From assembly GCA_023627715.1 (NCBI GenBank), contig JAMAHW010000166.1, positions 1 through 32,210 on the forward strand: a stretch of DNA of 32,210 nt, in the 5' to 3' direction. Numbering within the stretch: position 1 is the stretch's first letter; each line of letters starts with the position of its first letter. A program made the translations under genes and the position numbers. The stretch is from Periconia sp. R9002 (lineage: Eukaryota > Ascomycota > Dothideomycetes > Pleosporales > Periconiaceae). The notes below the pieces were generated by a model, which was not told the DNA's origin, did not search any database, and saw only the letters and a program-made list of their open reading frames with translations. Positions 20,976 to 30,419 of the stretch are shown here, piece after piece.

Positions 20976-22350
20976 CTCAGATCAACAGTGCGCTGGAGCA
21001 GGGGGACCAGGATGCAAGCGCACTGGAAGACAGAATCTTGGACAACGCTGCACCGACTGTGGTCTCTCCATAGCTAGAGATGACGCGCCGGACGAAATAT
21101 CTCCAGGGACACTCGTTTGCCAATATTGCCCTTCTAGCAAGCACTGCCAACCCAGCGCCAGAGTCTCCTGGTCGAGTTTTGAGGCAGCCTTGACCACGTC
21201 GTCGAAGAAGCGCATGCTTCAATACGAGACGACAAAGTTAACGTGTTCGATCAAGCACGCATCAATAGCTTCATCTAGCGAAGAAGAGCTTTCGACCGGC
21301 CACTGATGATCAAACTGCGCGACTCGACATATGGAAATTACAGACAAGTCTTTAAGAGGCTTATTTGTTTCGCATACCATACAACCAGGCAATCGTATCG
21401 AGCTATTTCACCGTCTAACTGCTCACCAGCTAGGGCATCTCGATAATATGATAGCTATCGGCAAGAAGCTCATCAGGATTAAGCAAAGCCGACAAGAAAG
21501 GAAAGGCGTTGATCAAGGCTCCATCGTGCAAAAATCATTAGAAGACCAGGTTGACCGAGCTTGTCTCCATTTCTGCATCTCTATACTCGATCACACGCTC
21601 AATGGAGACCTCTTCTAACGTGCAGCGATAGGATTATTGGCCGCATTGGCAGTGGATCCTGAGAAGAAGATACTTCAGTCCGCACCTTCCTTCACATCGT
21701 ACTTGTCTGCTTTTGTCAAAATATCACAGATGCTTGCCATTCAACTGTCAGTTATCATGGCAGAAGAGGGACAAATTGAGCACCGATCAGACGTGCTGGA
21801 TGAGATGCGCGAGCGATTCATGATCCATCGAAGTAGCCACCATTCAACTGGGTCCTACGCTTACGAGCTTACGGTAAAAAAATCAGAAATAACTCTACAA
21901 GTCTGGGCTATATCTTCTGGTCCGACCACGAATGACTCACGTACAAACAGCTCGAGCTGAACATAGTTGATCTGAAGGGGTTTGTTGACATCCACGTAGA
22001 GCTGGCACAATCCGAGCTAGAACAGCTCTTCCTGATTCATGGCGACGAAAAGCGAGTGGCCGTGATCCCTGCATTCGAACTGCGCGACTTGAAAGACGAC
22101 CTAACAGAGAGCGCTAAGGGTTGGAGCTTCTGCAAAGACCCTTGAATCCAAGATGTCTCGCCAGAAGGGAAACGATGGATGCTTGATTGCGCCTTGGGAC
22201 CTGACGCGCTACGAGCTGAATTTGTGGTTGCACAAAGGAGATGCCAAAGTTCTCTGAAAAGCGACAGCAGCGAAGAAGTACGCCTTCAAGGTTTACTCGT
22301 GTCTCGAACGGACTCTGCTCCTCATACACGTCACTGCAGGTTAGCTTGCT
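20976..22350 (+). pseudogene. OrsD/telomere-linked-helicase-type pseudogene, central part
   Basis: Three plus-strand frames in turn give a series of segments, in family order, typical of the large fungal proteins that combine an OrsD (DUF3505) region with a RecQ-like helicase. They are FDRPLMIKLRDSTYGNYRQV (about 21295), IELFHRLTAHQLGHLDNMIA (21390), SFTSYLSAFVKISQMLAIQL and DVLDEMRERFMIH (21680-21830), LRLRAYGKKIRNNSTSLGYI (21855), LNIVDLKGFVDIHVELAQSE and LEQLFLIHGDEKR (21957-22055), then AFELRDLKDDL…GWSF and DALRAEFVV. At least four frameshifts and several stops separate them. Neither a C2H2 finger nor a helicase motif is visible. Such genes are often telomere-linked, which hints at a subtelomeric location. 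The match is from memory of the family and was not searched. Confidence 0.65.
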
Positions 22351-22508
22351 CGTAGCACAAAGATCCTCAGCTTGCGTCACTGTGTCAGATTGCAGGCCTT
22401 ACTTGAATAGTGGGCAAGCTCATTAGTGCTCGTTTTTACCCACTAGAATCACCCTACGTTTCAACTACGGATGGACGCGGATATAAGGTGCGGGGACACG
22501 CATCACTC

Positions 22509-22701
22509 TGTCGAATATGATGCTCGCATGCGATGAGACATTTTTATCGGTGATGATTCCTTTTATTGATTGATGATGCATTGTATGATGATGTCTGCCC
22601 ACTCTCTCTCGTTGGCTTTTACCCCTGGGCTAGGGTGATCAGTGCTGTGGTCCCTGCTGGATTGTGCAGATCCGACCTCAATGCAGGCGTTCTATCTGAC
22701 A
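22509..22701 (-). mobile_element. 193-bp LTR-like element, copy 1 (inverted)
   Basis: It begins TGTCGAATATGATGCTCGC and ends GTTCTATCTGACA, so it has TG…CA ends with an imperfect terminal inverted repeat. Read on the minus strand it matches 26515-26708 almost throughout (for example cggatctgcacaatccagca and cacatgcgagcatcatat against cgcatgcgagcatcatat). Size and ends suit a solo LTR, perhaps of a Ty1/Copia-type element. No 5-bp target-site duplication is seen (cactc versus cctcc). Confidence 0.65.
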
Positions 22702-22818
22702 CCTCCTAGCTCTAATAACTCCGCAACGCTCCTTATCTAGATAAGAGCGTGCACGTAACTAGCCGTTTAGTAACTTACTTTAGTTGTGCTAAGGCGTAAA
22801 ACAAAAAAAAAAGCGGTT

Positions 22819-23417
22819 CTAAGGCCCTGTTGCAGATATGAGCGCATGACGAGCATCCTCTAAAGCCTTTGACTCTACTGCGCCACGCCTCAAGTATATA
22901 CCAGCATCCCTTGCTTTTGTAATGAGCAACGTCGTGACAAGATAGCGTTCAAAGGGGCCGACGGTCGTGACGTCTCCGAATAACCGCGCACTCGGCAAGC
23001 CGATAACGCTGCATATCCGCCAATGTTCTTCGTTCCGGCAAGGTGATCGGGCGTAGACATTATCCATCCAATAGAGTACATTACCACTGAAATTAGAGTT
23101 TACGAACTCTGTTGTTATTAGTTGAAGATGCCTGTTTTAACTGTGCAGCTCTGTCGACATCGTGGGGGACGCAGAAACACTGTTGACCAACCGTCATTTG
23201 ACCATTCTTGCCCTGCCACGTTTCCTGGGACGGCTCCAACTTGCATATTACGCCTCCGTTCTTGACAATCGCGCTCACAAGTAGGAGTATTTGAATCTGT
23301 ACTAGTTAGCAAAGTCGGTTGCCGTGCGGCAGATTCTTGGAGGCCTCGCCTTTCGATGGAGTGCATAGTCCTTGATAAAGTTTGTGAGATCATATAAACA
23401 GACATATGTCCATTCAT
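22819..23417 (-). CDS. possible decayed minus-strand gene, unrecognised
   Basis: Two minus-strand frames have protein-like composition and follow one another. One at 23278-23093 reads …GQMTVGQQCFCVPHDVDRAA…. One reads up to 22819 as NVLYWMDNVYARSPCRNEEH…, then FERYLVTTLLITKARDAGIY and ALEDARHALISATGP. A CAACTAATAACAACAG sequence between them resembles a branch point and acceptor, but no donor restores the frame, so a frameshift or a missed intron is needed. The gene would be divergent from the coiled-coil gene at 23458. No family is recognised. Confidence 0.3.
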
Positions 23418-23457
23418 AAAACCTAATCAAGAAGCTACTACGAGAGGTTAGAACTAG

Positions 23458-25137
23458 ATGAACAACACAATGACTACAGAGTCAAAGCTCCATCACACCA
23501 GAGCTGATTCAGGTGTCGCTAGCATGGACACAATTTCGAAAGATTTCAATAATCTGAAGAACTTCTGGGAAGCCATGGTTTCACTCGCAAACGGAGAAGA
23601 TTTTGAAACACTTGGAAACCTCATCAAACACGTTTCATTTCAAGAAGACAAGCTCCGGAAGAAAGAAGAAGAGGTCTGTGAACTGGAAAGGAGATTAACT
23701 ACTTATAAGTAAGAGCAGCTTTCACAATTTGAGGAGAGATATCGCCAGTGGCAAGAGACAAACGGTGCACTGAAGAGTGAAGCGGAACGTTCAGCGAAAG
23801 CCTCTGAAGAGAAAGATGGGCAGATGACAGCGCTTCGCAAAGAGCTGACAGACCACAAAGTTCGAGTTGCCGATCTTGAGAAGGCGCACAACGACATGAC
23901 GAAGAGACTGAAGGACAAGGATCGACAGCTTGGAGAACTTGACACAAGATTACAAACCGCACAGACTGAAACAAGGGACTATGCAGAAAAGCTTAACAAA
24001 GCACAGGATTATTCAAATGTTCTCAAGAATTCGCTGGAAGACGAAACAAAGAGCCATCAGACCCTTAGAACTGAAGCTGACAAAATGAGAGGGAAGCTCA
24101 AAGAGTTTCAGCAATTTTCTGTGAGAATCAAAGAGCTCGATCTACCCGCAGTGTCAGTTTTTTAAAACCAGTATATTCCAAGGAATACTGACAAACCACA
24201 GGGCGAGCCAACTCGACTTTTTATGGAAGTCTGCTACAACACTAATCGTAAGCTTCTTCGGGCGAGATATGTCAGTAGAAATACTCCAGGTATGTAAACT
24301 GTCAGGTTAGCGTCCCCTTAAATGCCATCACTTACGATCATGTAGAGTGATTGGAAAAAGCTGCGCGAAAACAAAGTGTTCAAACACCAAATTCCTCTCC
24401 CTCAGTCAAACTCGGCTATTGCAAAGCAGATGCGTGTCGCAGTCATTCTTGGCTCTCTTGCCACACTGACGGACAGGTTTCTCTTCCAGCCAAATCACCT
24501 TCTGGAAGAGGGTAGTGGGCTGCGAGAAGTTTTGCGAAAAGAAGCCACTATGGATGCGAAAAAGGAATTGTACACCAGAGGGATCCTCCTTTCAATGGCG
24601 CCTAAAGAACAAGAAAAGTTCAGTGATGAAAGTGTGGAATTTGTCGTGGAAGACTTGCTTGAACTTGTGAATGTACAAGTCCTCCTTGCTCCAGACAGCG
24701 TTTCCGCATTTGCAGGTGCGCTCAAAGATCTAATGAGTCATTTCCAAAAGCAGTGGAATCTCATACAGCATGGCAAGCAAAAGCTTGAACCAAGCTTTGC
24801 TGCAAATCCGACCGCTACTGATCTACCTTGGTATGTTCTTGATTTCAAAGCTGCAGTCGAAGATAGAAATCGTCCTTCGGCGCCTCTTACTACCACCAAT
24901 GCACTGGATGCCATTGTGGTAATTCCGCGTATTTACCACATAAAACCTGAAACCATCCCAGACCCCATCACGCACGGTTGTGTGCTTCAGAAAGCCCACA
25001 TGGACGCCGCAGCCGACGAAATTCGCAAAAGTCTTCCGAGCACGCCATTTACAGAGGGAACTTTGAGTCGTTCTCGCAATCGACCGGGTCGATCCCTGTC
25101 GATTAGCGCTAATGGCGCACTGAATGGGCATAAGTGA
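23458..25137 (+). pseudogene. coiled-coil protein gene with a single in-frame TAA
   Basis: Exons 23458-24152, 24202-24289 and 24346-25137 join in frame to 525 codons. Introns are 49 and 56 nt (donors GTCAGT and GTATGT, branch-like TACTGAC in the first, acceptors CACAG and GTAG). The only defect is TAA at codon 85 (23710-23712), between …RRLTTYK and EQLSQFEERYRQ; the same frame continues unbroken on both sides. Residues 60-225 form a long Glu/Lys/Leu coiled coil. Residues 233-524 form a conserved-looking domain (LDFLWKSATTLIVSFFGRDM, KHQIPLPQSNSAIAKQMRVA, then a C-terminal basic Ser-rich tail). This layout resembles a multicopy fungal family of unknown function. The stop equals CAA changed at CpA. 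A shorter protein could start at Met 23824. It lies between two inverted LTR-like elements. Confidence 0.7.
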
Positions 25138-25658
25138 GGAAGTCCTGTATCTTAGGCTCCTGGAGGGTTAGATGCAAAGATAGATGAAGTGTCGCAGTAA
25201 GCTGCCTGCGATTGGGAGGTAACAACAGGGACTGAGGTATTTGGAAACATTGAAAGAGTTGTGTTCTAGGAATGCGTAACTGCTTCTATATCTTATTTGT
25301 AGTTTGGCTAAGAACCTGAGCTGGCCAACAATTCGTACGCCTTCGTCGACCATAAATCATTTTCGAGTGGTGTGACAAGGCGATACTTCAAAACTTGGGT
25401 AACGTTGCTTCGCGTTGTAGAAGGTCGGATGGGTACAGCTTGCTCTATTACACAATATTGAGATGCGATAGATGGGGTTGTGAGCCAATGAAGGAGCGAA
25501 GCGTTTTCGTAGCACTTGAGGTTCGGCGTACAAGTTACACAAAGTTAATTAGAGCAGGAATTCCGTGTAACTGCAATCATTTTATGCAACGTCGTCACGA
25601 GCGTAAATGGGTAAAACCCGCTCACCGCTCATACCTAAACTTACTTACGAATCCACAA
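25138..25658. other. 3' flank of the coiled-coil gene, no gene seen
   Basis: Only short frames without motif occur on either strand. Confidence 0.4.
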
Positions 25659-26088
25659 TGGCCAGTGATAGTAACATATCCTCAGCCCTTCCTCGAACCC
25701 ATCCTCCTACCTGCCGAACACGGGTGTCAGTCGTTCTGGCAACAGCACGACGCCTCTTACGCCCTTATACGATGACCGAAAACAAGCGGACAGGTTGGTT
25801 GTGGTGCAAGCGCTCGCAGATCCAGAGGTTGCGGAAGTGATGGAAAGAGCGGCTAGGGCTTGTAAAAGGAAGCGGGACAACTACGGCACATGCTGGTACG
25901 CAAGCCAAGTTTGTTTGTAGCAGGGATTCACTGACCCTAATACGGTGGCGATGATAGAGTGCCGGCTCGAAATCGAGGGCTTACCGAATAATTTGCTAGT
26001 CGAACGATGTGACTTTGAATGGAACCTAGGAGTGGATTCTATGCTGGCTGTGGAAATAGCAGGCTTACTAGTTCATACGATATCGTAA
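25659..26088 (+). pseudogene. unrecognised coding-like remnant with an ACP-like motif
   Basis: From the ATG at 25659 (MASDSN…), a +1 shift near 25675 leads into an 81-codon open frame ending at 25920. It starts Ser/Pro-rich (ILSPSSNPSSYLPNTG) and then reads DDRKQADRLVVVQALADPEV and EVMERAARACKRKRDN. A second open piece, 25933-26088, reads IECRLEIEGLPNN… and ends NLGVDSMLAVEIAGLL, with a perfect GTAAGT donor at 26085. GVDSMLAVE resembles the phosphopantetheine-attachment motif of polyketide-synthase acyl carrier proteins. The surrounding residues are too few to call a domain, and the two pieces need not belong together. Confidence 0.3.
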
Positions 26089-26514
26089 GTTCAGGTTCTT
26101 GCATGTTACGAGAGACGATGAAGCAGCGCTATGATTATGATGTAGACTTAGTCAAGTGCTACCCTATGAGTTGGAGCTGTGTCAAATTTGATGGTATCAT
26201 TGATCTAGTTGATCATGAACGTGGTTCATTGCGTGTGTCCCCGTTCCATTTCTCGGGGGGTTCGGACAATATAACTGCTCGTGTTCGTGCACACATATTA
26301 CTATATAGAGTTTGCCAATTGGACTGGTAGGATCTATCCTACAAGATCTAATTGGTCTATTGCAGCAACCTAATGCATTTTGCTCAGGTTTGCTTTTCAC
26401 CTGACGAATTTGACAGGAATTCAGGTTGATTTTCGCGTATGTCTAGGGAGGTAATGTGGAAGATGGGCAACCGTGCAACAAGTATTATCTCCAAGAATTG
26501 GATTGTAAACTAAG
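26089..26514. other. no supported gene
   Basis: Short frames only; the plus-strand frame through 26019-26330 has no recognisable content. Confidence 0.4.
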
Positions 26515-26708
26515 TGTCAGATAGAACGCGTGCGTTGAGGTCGGATCTGCACAATCCAGCAGGGACCACAGCACTGATCACACTAGCCCAGGGGTAAAAA
26601 GCCAACGAGAGAGAGAGTTAGCAGACATAAACATAAAAAACCATCATCAATCAATAAAGCATCATCACTGATAAAATATTTCATCACATGCGAGCATCAT
26701 ATCTAACA
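26515..26708 (+). mobile_element. 194-bp LTR-like element, copy 2
   Basis: It begins TGTCAGATAGAACGCGTGCG and ends CATCATATCTAACA. The ends form an imperfect inverted repeat (TGTCAGATA / TATCTAACA). It is the same family as copy 1 at 22509-22701 but in opposite orientation, 3.8 kb away. The right half carries ATCATCA-type repeats, as copy 3 does. Flanks are ctaag and gcgag, so there is no clear target duplication. Confidence 0.65.
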
Positions 26709-26709
26709 G

Positions 26710-26724
26710 CGAGGCTGAGCCTCG
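26710..26724. other. short palindrome between two LTR-like elements
   Basis: CGAGGC-TGA-GCCTCG is a perfect 6-bp stem with a 3-base loop, starting two bases after the end of copy 2. Confidence 0.45.
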
Positions 26725-26784
26725 TCCTCTGTTTTTGCCTAGTCGCGGAATAATGCTGCGGCTAGAATAATCTCCTATTAGGTT

Positions 26785-26989
26785 TGTCAGATAGTACTGT
26801 TAGTCAGGGTATATTCCTGGAGTACGTCCACATGATGTGGTGGGCTCAAAGGGTATACCGGCTCCCCACCGGGGTATACAGCAAAGTCGTTAGGTCTAAG
26901 GACACCAACGACACAACACAATCAATACACATCATCAACTACATGAGCATCATTATAGTGAATCATCACAAACTACCTCAGATCTGACA
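26785..26989 (+). mobile_element. 205-bp LTR-like element, copy 3 (related subfamily)
   Basis: It begins TGTCAGATAGTACTGTTAGT and ends CTACCTCAGATCTGACA, with an 8-base TGTCAGAT/ATCTGACA terminal inverted repeat. It shares the first ten bases and the ATCATC-rich 3' part with copy 2, but the middle differs. It is therefore probably a solo LTR of a related family. It lies 76 bp downstream of copy 2 in the same orientation. No retrotransposon coding sequence or primer-binding site was recognised beside it. Confidence 0.6.
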
Positions 26990-27323
26990 GTTTCAGCTGG
27001 TAGGCAAGCGCTGAGCCACAAACTTAAGATAAGCCACAGCTGGGGAGCCGAAACTTTAGTTCTATCATGCTTTCTAACATGGCGAAGGAGGTAGGCCAGG
27101 TAGAAGATTTCTAGTCAATTTTCAACTAAATGTTGCAAAGCTACAAGGGATCGGTGTCGGATCCATAGTGGTGGAGTTATTGCGCATTGAAGCTGGGATG
27201 AATACCGTGTTTTAATGTTCGGGTGGCCCATTGGCTGAACCGGCTCACTGGGTGATGGGCACTATAGCGCTGTCTGCTATTCTCTCAGCACCAACGATCC
27301 ACAACACTCCGTCTTTTGAATGA
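26990..27323. other. upstream region of the membrane protein gene
   Basis: No gene is seen. The last 100 bases before 27324 presumably hold the promoter and leader; no clear TATA or other element stands out. Confidence 0.4.
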
Positions 27324-28195
27324 ATGAACATGCCTTCAAAATCCGCTACGATGTCAACCACTACCGCCGCCAGCACTGCTTCACTTCGCCCTCGCCTCAC
27401 GTTTCGCGACGGGCTGCGTTTCGTGCTCTTTCTGGCCATTCCCATTTACGCACGATTCTGCATTTCGCCCTCAGTCTCGTCTGCCTTTGGGCACATCTAC
27501 ATCATCGGCATCACTGGCATTTGCATCGTTCACTTCAGTGGAGGTATCGTCAGTCTTGGTCAAGTTGAAGATGTCGTCTACGGTCTAGCAATATCTAGCT
27601 TTCCAGGCTTAAGTAAATCATATTCACTAGCAGCCTGGATTGTACCTGATATTGAAGGCTGGCGCGGTATATTGATTTACTGGGTGTTTATGGCGACATC
27701 TTTGATATTTCTCTTACCAGAGAACTATGGTAGCGATGTCAAGGTAAGATTAGTCGGGGCTGTCTAGTTTGATGCCAAAACTGACATTATCTACTAAACA
27801 GGCGCTCAGTGCAGAGTACAAGTATGCCTGTCCTTTGTTTAGTACCTACGTTGGGTCATTCTCTGGATTCATTGTCTGGTGTTTCTTTGGGCAAAGAGGA
27901 TACTCATGGTATAACGTTCTCATTGTTTGGGCGATTTTCACCTCTTTTGTCGAATACGTATACCTAATACGTTTGAACTACATGTGAGTCTAGTGGGTCT
28001 CGGTTTCGCAAAAAGGTTCACTGACGATAGGATAGCTGTCTTTGTAGGTCTGGCAAGACCGTACGAGAGAATTCATGGCCATATAAGGACATGGTCAAGA
28101 AGCCATGGCCATTTACGAATGGATACGGGAGAGAGCTCACTATAAAAGAAGTGCTCCAGTGGCACTCGACTGCGAGCATAAGACCAAGAGCTTGA
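27324..28195 (+). CDS. three-exon integral membrane protein, unknown function
   Basis: Exons 27324-27743, 27802-27983 and 28048-28195 join in phase to 249 residues. Introns are 58 and 64 nt with GTAAGA and GTGAGT donors, ACTGAC/CTACTAAAC and CTGAC branch-like sequences, and ACAG and GTAG acceptors. The second ATG at 27330 is an alternative start. Hydrophobic segments lie near residues 31-47, 55-75, 115-131, 151-169 and 177-197, giving four or five helices. A soluble tail of about 50 residues follows, with aromatic and basic residues (ENSWPYKDMVKKPWPF). The N-terminus is Thr/Ser/Ala-rich and has no signal peptide. No family is recognised. The gene looks intact and recently under selection, as the frame survives across both introns. 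Confidence 0.75.
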
Positions 28196-28733
28196 AAGGA
28201 CAAAGTCAGTCGACGCTATTACCTCACCCATCCTTCCTTCCTCATCTCCTTCCCCGTCCATCCCTCAATCTCTCTACAAGCTTCGCATTTTTCGCTACAG
28301 CGCTCTGACATCTCGGCTCCCCAGCGCCGGGAATCTTCGAAATACATCTCGCTCTGCTCCGCCTTTATGTCCCGACTTGTCGCACGATACAGACTAAGTA
28401 TTCTATGATCCCTTATCGGCGGGTCATATCTGTTACGGTTTGGAGTATCACAGCAATGCTACAGGGTAATCGCTCTTGCCAGTTTCACTGGCTACACCAG
28501 CTGTTTCTCCTAGGTACTAGTAACTGCCTAACCTAGTTATTTGCATATGTATATACACTCGTTGGACCCAAAATCTCACTTCAATGCTTCAATTCTTCCT
28601 ACACGCGCAAAGTCCGCAACAACGTCACAATATCAACCCCAACATGCGCAAGACCGAGAACGCGCTCATCATGCCCGAAAACGACCTCCCTACCGATGAC
28701 TGACACCCAGGAAGTGTAGAGAGGCAGGCAGGG
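28196..28733. other. no supported gene
   Basis: No open frame of note on either strand. It separates the membrane protein gene from the broken gene at 28734. Confidence 0.45.
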
Positions 28734-29528
28734 ATGGACGGAGAATTAATGAATAACGCGGCAGGTGTAACGGAGAGCAGCGACGTGCAGCCATCATCCA
28801 TACCCACGGCTGTGTCACCCTCACCTTTCGTCCGCCCCAGCCATGTGCCAAGCCCGGGCGTCACCCGAGCGGCATCGTCGGTGCGATCAACACCTAGAGC
28901 AGGCAGTCCACCGACGCCACCTACCGAACGAACCACCTACAGACTCGCCAAGCAGCTGCGGAACTTCTAAGGCTGCACCCACGAGGAACATGCAGAGGCA
29001 GACAGACTTTCCCAGGAACACCACCAGCGCTCAGACGTGCACTCTGCATGCTGCTCGTTCGAGGAGATCACGCGCCTGCTTCGCGGAGTGCAGAATGGGG
29101 GAACGCCTCTCCCGGATGTCCTCAGCGATCCAAAGCTGATGAAACCTGCCGCTCTGCCCGAAGGGTTGGATCTAAAGGCTGCGTTTGAGGGCACGAGTCC
29201 CACCACTTTCCCCGAACGAAAAGCTGATCTGTGCCTGCAACAGCACCACAACAGGAGTCGGAAAGGACGTGCTGCTAAGGTGAGGTTTGACATAGATAGC
29301 GTCTGCTGCTTTCCTAGTAGCCTGGCGTTTGCCGGGAACGGCATCGATTGGCATCCGCGGGCGCATCCCATCTTAAATCTAAACGCTAATATTCACTTCA
29401 GCCTCACGGTGTCTGCGTATAATTCTTTCACCAGGCAGGCATATTTCGGAGTTTTGTGTATTTGTTCCCATCAGATCATCAGAGTCAGTCAGTCAGTCAG
29501 TCAGTCAGGTCAGCATTTATCCGATTAA
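28734..29528 (+). pseudogene. unrecognised gene broken by one in-frame TAA
   Basis: One frame runs from the ATG at 28734 to 29528, interrupted only by TAA at 28968-28970 (…LAKQLRNF, stop, GCTHEEHAEAD…). Residues 1-60 are Ser/Pro-rich and disordered. The next part is helical and acidic, with SFEEITRLLRGVQNGGTPLP. Near residue 190 comes a short, conserved-looking stretch, KVRFDIDSVCCFPSSLAFAG and then GIDWHPRAHPILNLN. The stop is what CAA would give by C->T at CpA. The C-terminal 30 residues run into an AGTC microsatellite and are probably not original. I have the impression of a multicopy fungal family but cannot name it. Confidence 0.5.
29483..29506. repeat. (AGTC)6 microsatellite
   Basis: Six perfect AGTC units lie in the 3' part of the broken frame above. 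Confidence 0.9.
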
Positions 29529-29639
29529 GCATTGATCTGGCATTCGTCATTTTTTCCCGCATCGTCGGACATTATCGTCGGCGGAGAAAGAATATTACAA
29601 CATAGTGGGTCATTACAAAGTCACCCACAATAGCTTAGT

Positions 29640-29920
29640 TGTTCTAAAGATTCATTTAAATACGGAGAGAAACTACTGCGAAAGAGATGACCTATTCGCA
29701 TCTACGTGGAAGCTTGATGTATTCCAGCCTCGATATCCTCTACCTAAGATGATTGAAGGGCCTTGTTGGCAGCTGCAAACAGAACCCTGGCGGCAGTTCC
29801 GATCCATCAGCGCACACGCATGCCAGAAGGGTTATCTATTCTCTGCTTCCATCTTGAAGCGCAGCTCTGACTTCCTTGCTGTCCCACATTGCCTTGCTGA
29901 AGATCCTTTTGCTTCTTCCA
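29640..29920 (-). mobile_element. pogo-type transposase core fragment
   Basis: On the minus strand, KRIFSKAMWDSKEVRAALQD followed by GSREWITLLACVCADGSELP is the segment between the first and second catalytic Asp of fungal pogo transposases. After a frame change comes ALQSS, a stop at 29744-29746, and VEDIEAG; the family has Trp at the stop position, so this is TGG->TAG. No catalytic Asp is retained. The upstream side is replaced by a long purine tract. Confidence 0.65.
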
Positions 29921-29921
29921 A

Positions 29922-29996
29922 TTTCTTTCTTTCTTTTCTTTCCTTCTTTTCTTTCCTTTGTTTCTTTCCTTCTTTTCTTTTTTTCTTCTTTTTTTT
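29922..29996. repeat. polypyrimidine tract (TTTCT/TTTCC)n
   Basis: About 75 bases are almost purely T and C on the plus strand, with two G. It sits exactly at the 5' edge of the minus-strand pogo fragment. Confidence 0.85.
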
Positions 29997-30419
29997 GTGT
30001 AATCTTTCTCTATGATCATTTTTCGCCTGGCCTCAGGGATTTGATTTCTTCAATTGTGAACCGGCTCAACTAGTGGCCCACTCCGTTATACGAGCCGTGA
30101 ATTGAGTTTTCTTTATTAAGATCTCGCTTTTGTCTACTGCGCGAAGGGGCTAAAGGGAAACTCGAAACTAACTCATGGAACAATGGTATCTAAATTTAGG
30201 TCAGAAACAGTGGTATTTTAGTCCTTTTCGGATGCACGGCCACGAGAGTGGTTAAATTTACGGTATTGGAAATAGTGGTACTCGGGGAATTATTACGGCA
30301 AGCAGTGCTAAGGCAGTATTTTGCCGTTAGATACAACATAACGTGATAAATCACCCAGCCGGTCGCTTGAACATCACTTCTTGAGAAGGTAGTAAACAAC
30401 ATACAATCACCGTTCTCTT

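Noticed and set aside
23708..23747. A 40-nt intron starting at the GTAAGA that contains the TAA of the coiled-coil gene
   Set aside because: It lacks a branch point, is very short, and the join gives a stop after a few codons, whereas the unspliced frame continues cleanly.
23699..23974. Ser/Cys/Leu-rich minus-strand frames
   Set aside because: They are the antisense of the coiled-coil gene.
22509..26708. The inverted ~193-bp copies as terminal inverted repeats of one DNA transposon
   Set aside because: Each copy has its own TG...CA ends with a terminal inverted repeat, so they look like two separate solo elements; no transposase lies between them.
29605..30015. 136-codon plus-strand open frame ending in a Phe/Ser-rich run
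   Set aside because: It is the antisense of the minus-strand pogo fragment and the polypyrimidine tract; the hydrophobic tail is a composition artefact, not a membrane segment.
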